From NCBI RefSeq assembly GCF_910592395.1, contig NC_088308.1, positions 3,844,001 through 3,908,000 of the forward strand: a stretch of 64,000 nucleotides of DNA, read 5' to 3'. Positions 1 through 11,700 of this stretch are shown one piece after another (the stretch's first letter is position 1; each line of letters opens with the position of its first letter). Both the position numbers and the translations under genes were made by a program. Source of the stretch: Lineus longissimus (lineage: Eukaryota > Nemertea > Pilidiophora > Heteronemertea > Lineidae). A model generated the notes under the pieces. That model was not told the origin of the DNA. It saw nothing but the letters and a program-made list of their open reading frames with translations, and made no database searches.

Positions 1-1586
1 TTCCATTGTCACCAGAACCTCTTGTTGTTCTGTATCAGCATTCTTTGGAATAACTTGAGGCTCTGTCCAAATCAAAGCAATCATTGTTTTTCTAAGCAAT
101 CGCTCAAACACCACACAATCACCGGATCTATTTGCATTCCTTTGTCATTTCTTTGAGGGACTTTTTCTTGTGATGAATATGTCCAGGAGATCTCCTTTGT
201 GGCATCTTTTTCTTCCCTTGATTATCGTTGCAATAATCACCAAAGTTTCACAAGGAGCAGAAAAGAAGATGCTCACAGATACATGTATCTTCATTTCGAT
301 CTCCTCCACCGAGCACTCCTTTGATGTTCCCTTCATTTCTTTAAGCGTTTTCGAACACTCCAAGAAAGATCCTCATCGTTTGTGGAGACGTGACCTTTTC
401 TGAGATTCTCCATGAGGAATTGGGTGCCAAGAACTGGACTTGGCAGACACAATATCATTTGGAGCATTTTCTGTTAAAGCGAATTTCGTACAAGCAATAT
501 AGTGCCCTTCCTCCGCCTGTGGCTTTGGACAACTCCTGCTGATGGAAGGGTAAAGAAATTGACAATTACTTTGTCTAGTATAGCAGCTGATCTACAGTAA
601 TTATTTGTAATGGGCTTTCTGAGCAAATATACATGTATATATCCAACCCACTCTAATCTGTCCATATGTTCCATTTCACACATTTGGGAATTACTCGCGC
701 TCAGTTGGTGCATATCGAACTCGGATAATTTTGCCACCGCCAACGCGGCAGAGGGGGCCAGCGCTCTCTCCTCGGAGAAGCAACTAATTGTTCATAACGG
801 CAATCAATAGCGTGAATTATCTCACACGAGGGATCCCGATGGATTTGATCCGAAGATTTAATTTGCTCTACTGAAGTTGTGTTATTGGGCGACGGCGAAT
901 CATCGTGAAAGATTTCGGCATTCCGTCGTAATCAATTGAACAATATTCGATATCTTCAGCAGGTGGTCGCCCGTAGGGTTATTTTCGTCTCTTGTTAATC
1001 GCATTGTTGATGGAATTTTGAGGAGTCCCGCGACATCAAAGTCTCTTTTAGGTGTTTCTGGCATGGGGTAATTGAACTCCAAATAGAGCATAAGGATGCA
1101 ATTGATTTTCAGGCAGCACTTTGGATTGATTTTGAGTTCTTTTAAATCTTTGATTATTGGTTGCGGGTTTGGCTATAACGAATTTAGAATTGTCTTTGGG
1201 AGTTTTTGTTTTGTGGTGATGGGACTTGCCGCGCAGCAGTACCAGTGGTGAAATGGTCTGCTTTTGGTAAGGTGGGTTGAAGGAGAGGGCATTTGGCATG
1301 TTGTCACATAATGCATGGATGTATTATAGAGCCCCACAGACAATTGATCCATATAAGAATATGTCATAGCAATTGATACCGCCTTTCTCTGATATCTCAC
1401 ACTTGTCAAAAAACTCGGACATCGGTTGTTTGTTAACTTGAAATAATGCGATATAGATTTTATCATCATTCTTTCCGAGTCTTACATCTTTATTTCAGAC
1501 ATTTGTAAAATTTGAAGAAAAATTGGGACAGTCCTTCAAAATGATGAGCAATTTACTAAATGCTTCCCTTCCTTATATCATTACAG
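1..1586. other. Upstream region and probable first intron of sdk
   Basis: The first recognisable Sidekick exon starts at 1587 in phase 1, so a signal-peptide exon must lie upstream, either here or left of the window. Apart from the candidate exon at 179-284 I see no coding signal, RNA gene or repeat here. An in-frame ATG at 1523 reads without a stop into the Ig1 exon, so an internal transcription start cannot be excluded, but that extension does not look like a signal peptide. Confidence 0.5.
179..284 (+). CDS. sdk: Candidate signal-peptide exon of sdk (exon 1)
   Basis: An ATG at 179 (another, in frame, at 173) opens a peptide that starts MSRRSPLWHLFLPLIIVAII, followed by small residues ending VSQGA. 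This is a classic signal peptide: basic start, hydrophobic core and small residues at the cleavage site. A GTATCT donor-like site after position 284 would end the exon in phase 1, which is the phase needed by the Ig1 exon at 1587. The paralogue at 52876 also has a short signal-peptide exon ending in phase 1. The donor is weak and no transcript evidence is available, so this is a candidate only. Confidence 0.4.
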
Positions 1587-2686
1587 ATAGTCCACCAACC
1601 ATGTTTAAACGCCAACCAGTTGCCTCAGAAGTGGAATTATTAAGCGGCAGTAAAATATTCCTCTGTGAAACGAATGGAAGTCCTACGTTATCGTATTGGT
1701 GGTTAAAAGATGGCGTACCGTATTCGACGTCGTCACCATTAGTTTTAAAAAATTTACAGAAAAGTAACGCTGGCATATATCAGTGTAAAGCTAGTAATAA
1801 CTATGGTGCTGTGCTCAGTCACAAGGCAAGACTGGAAGTTGCATGTAAGTACTTTCTAATGTATTACCCCGTCTTGAGGTGAGTTATTCCATGAAGCCCA
1901 AACATGGTGCTTACGACCGTTATGATCACAGCTTATCTTTATTCCAATTACTTACGTGATTGAGGAGTCAGTAGTTACAAGCAGAATAGTGGTCAGTTGT
2001 CAAGCCTTGTTTCCGCTATTACAACTTCAAACAAATGTAACCGGTAGGCCTACATTCTATGCTAGTCAAATTTGTCAGACGACTATAACGTCACATATTT
2101 CTTCTTCCAGATATTGAATATTTTAGTGCCACGCAAGACCAAATCCTGACAGTGAACCAGGGTGACGCCATAACTATCTCGCTCCCATCCATCGACAGCA
2201 TTCCAGATCCTGAGATCAAATGGTTCCAAGGCACCACAGAGATTACAGGCCAGGAACGCATTTATAAATCGCTCAAAAATGACCTGATTATCTTAGAGTC
2301 GAGATTTGCTGACCATAATAAGGTGTATAAGGCCCAGGCTATCGATACGATTTTACGGGAAAAGCGGGACACACCGAAATATACGCTATCAGTTCTCAGT
2401 AAGTACTTGTTTCCCTAAGGAAATAATACTGATGGTGTTGGGATTTCTAAGGTCATGAATAAGTAAAAAATGAACCTTTTGATTATTTGCTGGATCAGAA
2501 AATGCTCAGGCATGTCAGAGAATCTGTCAAATCTGATGATAACTGCTGAGATTGCTAAAAAGATGCTTCGACATCAATTTGACTTGGTAATGTGGAGTAG
2601 GAAGGAGTGAGAAAGAAATCTCACTCATTTTTAGCTCAGCTGACAAGCTGAGCTATTCATATGAGTAAATGGTAGAATGAATGTCC

Positions 2687-2721
<35 letters not shown>

Positions 2722-5700
2722 CGTTAAACAGGCACGTTTCAAAACTATGGCGGATAGGCGATAGATTTTCCCTATAAGCCATTTAGACCCTTCAGGACTC
2801 CTGAATAGACCAAGTGTGGGTCCGGCAGGATTAACAGTTTGGCCACCAGGGGGCAAAAAGCCTAAATCACAAAACAATTTTTTGGCGCTTTATTCAAGCA
2901 GATAGAAGCTTGAAATAAAGTTGAAAAGGACCGCATGCATGTAGGTCTTGAAACTACTAAGAGTAGTTTTGATTGTTACTACCAGTTGGCGTTACTGAGC
3001 CAAAATCTGTGTTGACCTAGTTTAAGCTTGATTTGAATTTCCCGCTCTTGTATGACTCTGAAGGTTGTCGGTTCCAATCCCACTTCGGGTCAATTTTTTT
3101 TTTTTTTTAATTTTTACTTTTTTCACTTGTAAATACATTTTCTTTACTTTTTTGAATAATTTGGTGGGCGGCCATCTTGGTTTTTTTTTTCTATTTTAAA
3201 GCCTTTGCTGTATCCAGAGTGACATGAATTTTATGGTTGGTGTACAATAAGTCTCCTTTACATGATATCACATGGGCTTTCTATTTGACCTACTTTTCAA
3301 GGTCAGCCTGGCTCAGGCACTTAGATTTGACTAATAAGTGACATATTTGTCACCATTTAAAAGTCTTTTTACTTTGGTATGTTTGCCTGATATATTGACA
3401 AAACTGAGGTTGAAAGAGATCTATCGGGTACTTTCCATGTTCATATATTTCAGCTGAGCGCCAGGCCCTTGGGCCTCTTGTTTGCAAGCAGCTTTTGCCC
3501 GAGGACCGAAAGAATGGTATTGGAGGTTCGGTACAGAAATAACTCCTGTTTGGTCATAGTTGTTCAAAAAAGACATTGAAGAATACTGTCTGACTGTACA
3601 GGTAGTACAGTAGAGTGTCTCACAAGATGAGATCAGCTGCTTGTTTTTATTGGCGAATGCTTTTTTCCAAAACATTTATCTTTTCTTTGTTTTTAAACTG
3701 CTGTCTGTTTTGTTGCAGATGTTAATTCACCAACGAGTAACATTCCACCAACGTTTATCATCAAACCTAGCAACACCACCGCCAAACTAGGAGATTATTC
3801 TGCCGTGTTAGAATGTGTCGTCAATGCGAGGTAAGCAAGCAGTCCATGGCATCTACTCAGTAGCTGATGAAAAGTATAATGTTTTTGAAATATCTGTAAG
3901 GTTGCAAATACACAGCTGCAGTTTGTGCTCTCTGATAAAGGGGTTGTCTGAAGATGGTATTTCCATTGATCAATTGGTGGTGCTGCCACTACTGATATTT
4001 TCTTGAAAAACGCGAAAAATCGAATGCTTGTATGTGTTTCATTCAAGGACAAAAACTTTCCACATATTTGAGCCAAGTACTATAGGTTATGACTTGTTGA
4101 GTTGGGGGGAAGAGGGCCGGCGTTTTTATACCAGGGCCGCAGCTTGTCTGATGTTTAACAAAGACCAAGACCAATCCGGGCCTCAACGCCTGAGTGATGA
4201 TGACACTTTCTTCAATTTTCATGCCATCGAGTGTGAATGTAGGAAATGTTATGATATGCAGCCCAGGTGTTATCAAAACTGTATCAAGTGTTGAAAAAAC
4301 TTGATTAGTCATATCAAGAAGTTATCTCAAGAGCCGTTTGATGTTACAGCTTGTTGCACTTGCGCACAGCTCATCATAATTTAGACTTGTCATGTTTTCT
4401 TCCTGACTGGGAGCTCAGATCTGTCAATGTTAGATAAGGTAGATATGGTATCTGCCCTCGTCACCTTTTGGGTCATCAAATGCATGCCCAGCTTCATTCC
4501 AAGGCTGGCATTGAAACATTTGTGGAAAGAGGTAATATAGCAGTATACCAAAAGGAGATATGGAAGAGGCTGCCTGACTGCATCCAAAATATGTATTCGG
4601 GTGCTTGGTGCCAGGGGAAGAGGAAGAAGTGTTAGGCAACATATATACTGTCTGCTTCAGAGCAGGTAGGCGGCAATAACTTTAGGAAACCCTGCTTTAA
4701 AAAGATACTTGAACAAAGCTATGATCTGGTATATCCAGATACATGATACCATGATGAACTGTGTATCTTTCTGGCTTCACAAGAATATAAACCAAAACAA
4801 ACAAAAACAAAAATGTTAAAAACATGAACTAAACAGTTCATCAGGTGGATGGCATTATCTTATCTGTACCTTTGCTTTGCATGAACCTGGTGAATAGTTT
4901 AGCAACAAGTCAGTCATGAGACTGCAATGAACCAGGTCTACTTGATACCAATTACAACTAATGCAGCCTTGGCATCAAATGACACCTAATGATATTCAGA
5001 GTAGGCCTCCAAAGATTTTTTGTAACTGAACATTGGTGTTGGTACCTTTGGGAAAGATTGGTGCATCTTGTGCACATGGAGGTGTAATGATAAACAACAT
5101 GAATCTGGTCAAGAAAAAAGTGGTTGTTTTTCGCGAATGCGCTGATATGGCTCTAAGATTCCTCACGGGGAGAAGTTGTGATGGAATCTTTCCTTTGAGC
5201 AGGCCAATAAATATTTGTGTGGATATATTCCTAGTCCGTGCTCCTGTTTGCATCTTGAGGGAGTTTGCAATTGATGCTTACAGGTCTTACCCCAAATTCT
5301 TTGCAGCTTGTACCTCATTCTGTCTACCCAATGGAAGATACTGCTATGTAAAGCTAACTTCTTTTGAAGATTTGCCTCTGTGGGTTCTGTTAAGAAACAA
5401 GACTAGACTCTAGACAGTGATTGATACATGATGACTTATCTATTGAAGTCAGAGACCATACCAGTCTTTTCTGCATGTACAGACAGGCAGGCAGGAAGTG
5501 TTCTTTTACCCAATGTTTTAACCAAGAGAAAATCTTACTATTAGAATTTGATCAATAAAATTTATCAATTTGCGAAAAAAAAGTAACTTGATATGCTTCT
5601 ATCTTATCTTGTGGAGAAAATAGTGTAGTATTGTAAAAGTCACCTTGAAAAGTATACACCCCATAATCTCTCTCTCCCACATGGCTTCGATAACCACCTG

Positions 5701-8700
5701 ATTTCTTGTTTTGAAGGAAGGAAGAAAAGCGCTGGAAAGATTAGTTGGTGGAGGTTGAATGAAATTGAATAGGCTTGTGTGGATTCTGAAGAAATCTTTC
5801 CAGATTTTGTATTGGTATTAGGCAGAAAGGATGCGTTCTGGGTGAAAAAGCTGGCTGCGGAAACTAACAATTTTTGTCACTGCGACCTGCGACTGAGTCA
5901 TGACAACATGACGATGCCAGTATAGTAATACTCTGTTTCATAAATGATCAATTGGTGCAAAATTATTCAATCTCAGGCACCCATATCAACACATCATTTC
6001 TGTGATTGGCCATTTTACCAATTATCGGAAACTGTACACCTCGTCTACCTATAACAATATTTAACCATACTTTATAACGGCTTATGTAAACTTGCCCATC
6101 AAACACCCAACTTCATTTAAGTGGCTATAATGGCTAGTTATCATTTCCAATGTTTACACCACCAGGGCCATTATGGAGATCTCTAATGCGACCTTTTAAT
6201 CATATTTTATTTCTACACCAATTATGAGTAGTTGTGGTAATCAAGCTTGTGCTCGTTGACTGAAGTGAAATTGTTCAGTCCTCATCACTTGTTTCCTTGG
6301 GCAAGACACAGTACCGCAACTGCCATGTCATTTGAATGAATAAGATGAACATTGTCTCTTTTCGAGGTGTCCAATTTCTACATTTTCCGGTGTTCTTGTC
6401 CATAAAAACCAAAATCCCTTTGTGTTTGAGCAGGTGTTCTACCCCTCAGAGGTGAAGAGACTAACAACAAAACCCCAATAAAACAAGATAAATGTCACCT
6501 GTGTCTCGGAAGGTTTTGTCTTACATTCATGTTATATTTATCAGAGTGTCTGAGTGATTGCTCTGGTTGCAGTGAATGGATGGATGTTTAGAGAGAGTCA
6601 ACATTTTCAAATGTTTTTGATTGGGAAATTTAGAGCATTGATAACACACACAATTTAAACAACACGATACAGATACTGTCCTCTCAAAACTTCTACATTG
6701 TAGAATCCTCGTGTAAGTCGATTTTCTTATGAAAACTGTCTCTTTTAATGCAAGTATCAATTCGTGTCTTGTACCCCCCCTCCTCAAGGGTACGACACCT
6801 TATCACCCTATAACGACATCTTAAGGCTCAAGCATCACCCTTTTTTCACCAATGCTACTTTTTCTTTCGTCAAGACATCACCATCAACAATGTATCAGTT
6901 ATCACCGTCATATAAAGTAACCGAACTAATTTTACTGGGTAAGGCTGTATGTTCGACAAGACATCGACACATTAGCATCCTTATTCTTTCCAGCTTCGCC
7001 AAATTTTCACTAAAGGAAAAATAAATACTACTCAAGCATCGGCAAAGATTAGTGGTGATAGCTCAACTACCCTTGAGGAGGGGGGTACAAGAAACGAATT
7101 GATACTTGCATAATACCATTCCCTTTTTTACTGCCTGACAGGCTACATGCCGTTATTGTCAATTTACATATTTGCCTAATCCATCTCCAATAATCTTATC
7201 TTTCCAGACCTTTGACTTTCGTCAGCATTGACTGGTATGTTTTAAAAGCAGGAGACCGTAAGAAGATTACATCAGCTGACTCGACGTATAAAATCGAGGA
7301 TTTTAATCGTAAATTGACAATACGACGGCCACAGAGCAGTGAAAATGGAGAGTATGAGTGCTATGTGTCATTCGATGTGCCTGGTGGGACGAGGTATCCG
7401 ACTTTGTCTGCTAAGGCAAATTTTACAGTCTACAGTAAGTAATGTATAAAAAGAGAGTTGAAAATATCCATATAGTACATGTATGACTCCCTCAAGTCAA
7501 TGTCGGATGAGCTCTATGATTTTTACGGCGTCCCTGTCCAGTTGAAGCTACAGATTAACATATGAAAGTATGGATAAATGGTTTGCAGAATCTGTGTGTG
7601 CATCTTGTAGTGAATCCAAGAACCACCAGTGTTCATCACTGTCATATGTGGCTTGTGTTACTTACAATATATATGTAATTTCCTTTTTCAGTTGCCCCTT
7701 CAGCCAATGGTGTCATTTCCCCCATCGAGTTACAGAAAGATTATGGCGATACTGCCACAGTCACATGCCCCGTGGCAGGCTTTCCCAAACCTACCATCAA
7801 GTGGTTCAGAAATGCCGTGCCCATCACAACTGGTATGGGAACAAAGTAAGTGAATGTGTTTCCTATTATTGCCAAGGGGAGAAAGACGTGTGTCTTACCA
7901 CCATCATCACCATCATTATAACTGGTGTCATAAACCTATTGGACTTTTTTTCCATGTTTCATTACTCTATTCTGACTCAATGATGTTTTTTTCAATTCAT
8001 TGAGTTCCAATTTCTTATCCACCAATTCCAGATACACACAATTGGATAGTGGGAGCATCCAGCTTACATCCGTGACTCCAGATGACTCTGCAATCTACCA
8101 GTGCTTCGCCAAGAATGAAGTCGGTGAAACAGACATCGTGACAAACCTTGTGGTTGTCAGTAAGTAGGACTGGTTTTACATGAGCAGGGCCATCCTACTT
8201 TGATAGGTTTATGGCCAAATGACCAAAATGATCGAATCAAAAACAGATGAGACAGCAAGCTTATAGTTTTCTGATTGGATGTAATTGACCAAACTGAATT
8301 TGTCGTCTGTACTGAAAGCAAAGCCGATTTTCATATTCCTTTCATATAGATGGCAAAAATATGTGTTCGGCCTACACTTTCCTGTTTGTACTAAAAATGA
8401 TCTGTGCCTTCTAGGTGCCCCTGCCAAGATTGTCAAGCCACCAGGAGCAGCGGCTGTGATAGAAGGGGCTAATGTCCGATTCGAGTGCGAGGCATCAGGC
8501 GCACCCAAACCTACTATACAATGGAATAAAAGTAAGTCAGATTAGACTGACTCCCAGTGCTAGTGCTCGAGTGCCAATGTTTAACAGAATTTGATCTATT
8601 AATCAGTCGTCCTATTACAGCTTCGGATAGTGTTTTTCAGTCTCAGTAAAGCCTTATTAAAAACAAATTGAATTCTGTCAATTAGTGAGTGAATCATTGG

Positions 8701-11700
8701 ATACAAATTCTTATTTCTGCTTCCAAACGACAAGTTAGTATTGTAAAAGATTGTATTTTGTTGTTATCCTGTGATACTGATCAATGTCTTCATTGCAGAG
8801 GCCCAGTTTGGATCGAATATCGTCGTAAGCGGTGGCCGTTTTCAAATTCTTGAGACGGCGTTGTTGATCACTGCTGTGGATGTGAAAGACGCAGCGGAAT
8901 ACGAGTGCATTGCTAGAAATGCTAAGGGCACGGATTCAGCTAGTGCTAACCTCAAAGTTGCCAGTAAGTCGGGTTTTACGTTAACAAAGAAACAGAATAT
9001 GTAGATGAGTGTTCTGTCTCTTCTCTGCGCTTATCAGTTGCCTAAAATAGACTGGTAGACGGGTCTGGTGGGATTTCTTGCGAGAAAGGGGAACAACACT
9101 GAAAAATCTGGGCAGGAAGTTCTGGAGTATGTCACCTACTTTCATATCTTTGTATCTGGTGTCTTGGGTCAGAAAAAGAAACCGTCTTGCATTGTTTGAT
9201 TTTAATTAAAAGTTTTTCTAAAGAAATAATCTGGTTTATTGCAAATGAATAAGATAAGTAGCTGATTCTATCGAATTTATGTCGAAATGTCAGCAAGTTG
9301 GGTGAATTGTCTGACCTTTCTGATTCAGACGTAAAATGGAGATCTAGAGATTTCATGGGATGATACGAGTTTTGGACCTTGATTAATTTGATATTTCATC
9401 AATTGTTGTAATATTGGCTCTCTTGATTTTCCATGTTTCTGTCAAAATGAACATGTTAACGAAATCATTTTATTTCCATCAAATTTCTTTTCCAGTTCGA
9501 ACTGTCATAATCAGACCGCCTCAGAATGTTGATGTTATCAAGGGGTCCCAGGCGACGATGAAATGCGGCGTCCAACACAGTCCGGATGTACCAGTCAACG
9601 TCCAATGGTTCTTGAATGCCCAACTTGTGACGGACTCAAGGATGCAAGTCTTGGCCGACTATACGCTACAGATCTCCTCGGTGAGGAGTGACGACATCGG
9701 CACGTACCGTTGCCAGGTGACATCGCCCGCGGGCAATGACAGCAAGAGTGCGGATTTGAAAGTCGTAGGTTAGTATACCCAAAGCTTATAAAACTATGAG
9801 TGAGTTTGAGAGGCATCATGAAAGTTTGGCAGGGACATCTATTGCCAATCATTCGATACAAACCCTGCCTGAAAAGTTCGATAATTGTAAAAAACCTATT
9901 GCCTGACCGTTCATTAGATAATTCTTGATGAGCACTTTCCGATAGTATGATATGTTTTTTAAATGATTTCATTCTTGATGGTTATTCATACATTTCACTG
10001 CAAGTGACACAAAACAGCCACTGGTAAAACTTTTTAAATCAAAGATATGTTTTGCTTAATACATTTGAAACGTTTCATTTCAGAGCTGCCGTACGAACCC
10101 ACCATCACCTACATAGCACTGAACCCAGCCTCGGACAGGAAGGTCGACCTGAGGTGGAGCCCTGGCTTCGACGGCAACAGTCCTGTCAAGGAGTTCATCA
10201 TTCATGAAAGACTTATACCACCAGGAGCAACAGGTAAGACTGTCAACACAGATGTCGGTCTTTGGCAAGTTCGGCACACGAGCAACTAAATTGTGAGCGA
10301 CTGAAGATTTACTAAATTGAAGATATAGTTGGAGTGACAGGATATTCCAGACCAATCAAACTCAATTTTCGCACCTTCTAATGTTGCAAGCAGTTGAGTT
10401 GTTCATGTGCCGTAATCTTAAATTTATGTGTCCACATACTATAAGGATATGTCCCCTGATGATAACTGGAGAGTTCATCCTAGAGTTTTGGTAGATTTGT
10501 GTCCTTACCTACCCCCGACCCCCCCTCACCCACCCCACCCCAGAAATCCTTGATGTGCGCTTGTTTGGTGATCAAGGTAGTGGGTTCAGCTCAGGTCAGG
10601 AAGAATATTCCATCTCAGAAATACTTTGGTCAAAAATGAGCTAGAATAAGACGTTATCCATTTGATCATTGTTGCTAATTTTAGTACCAAACTAGAAGTA
10701 AATGATATGTGACCAAACTTCATGTATACAGAGTTTTCTAGTAACAGAGGACCTTGTCTTTCCCCAGCATATTACATTTTAGATGCACCTATAGGTAGGG
10801 GATCCTGGTGTCTCAAGTCATATTGCATGATTCATTTCAAAATCTAGCTGTAGTTTACAAAATCTAGATATCGTTAAATTTTAATTTTCAAGTTAATCAT
10901 AATTTTATGGATTTTCTTACTGTCTTGGTAGATTCTAGTCTTTTGGCGATAAACTTGGCATACTCGTATTGTGTTTTCCTTTATGATTATAAATATTTCT
11001 AGTATTCTGATGTAGATTAAATGAGAGGATTAACTCCTCTGCTAAATCATGATTGAAAAGCATGAAGTTGAAATATATCCTGCATTTGCAATTCCTCAAA
11101 GGAGCTTCTTCCGTCTTGGCTATTATTTAGCAATTTGCTTTCAGTTGTTGGGTGAAATGCATTTGTGTTTCTCAACAATTTAGATATGGCTAGATTATTT
11201 CAGTTCATATGCCGCTTTTAATGTTCTTAGGAAGGCTGTCTCTGCAATTTTCTGAAAAACATCTTGACGTATTCTTTGACAGGGGCACAGTAAAGACTAC
11301 AGGGGATGGGGCTTAGTTTTGAAACGTGAAAAGGATGTGTAGACCAAATTGAATTGTTAGTTGTCATCTATCCTCTTGGTTGGGAGCAATAAACTGAATC
11401 TTGCATTGTTTTGTGACATCAGTATATCAACCTTAGGAAATTGGCTACTTCAATTGTTAGCAGCAAAGAAGATCTTTAACATTACAAGTCACAAAGTGCT
11501 TGAATACCCCAATTCTCTAATCAACGCATCTTATTTACTCTTCAATAAAGCAAAGTCATATCGAATCAAACAATTAAACTCATGATTTTCTCATTTTCTA
11601 GGTACCTCGATGAATACGAATGACGGGTGGCAGCTTGTTGCCAGGAATATTGGAGCAGACGTGAGGGCCTACACGGTTGACAATCTACAACCAGCAAAGA

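Larger units (their letters stand above)
1587..9768 (+). other. sdk: sdk exons for Ig domains 1-6
   Basis: Ig1 is 1587-1844 (Cys in FLCETNG and YQCKAS), Ig2 is 2111-2398, Ig3 is 3719-3830 plus 7208-7434, Ig4 is 7692-7845 plus 8032-8159, Ig5 is 8415-8531 plus 8799-8963, and Ig6 is 9496-9768. Ig1, Ig3, Ig4, Ig5 and Ig6 show the usual Cys, Trp and Y-x-C pattern. Ig2 has no cysteine at all but keeps the IKWFQ tryptophan. In Sidekick the first four Ig domains form the horseshoe used for homophilic binding (family knowledge). Every domain starts in phase 1, so whole domains can be gained or lost without a frameshift. Confidence 0.9.

Noticed and set aside
5033..5413. 126-codon plus-strand frame in an sdk intron, possible nested gene
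   Set aside because: No recognisable domain, splice or promoter signals, and the same stretch is open on the minus strand too. Chance is the simplest reading.
10512..10542. C-rich stretch as a possible regulatory quadruplex
   Set aside because: Short, interrupted and mid-intron, with no further support.
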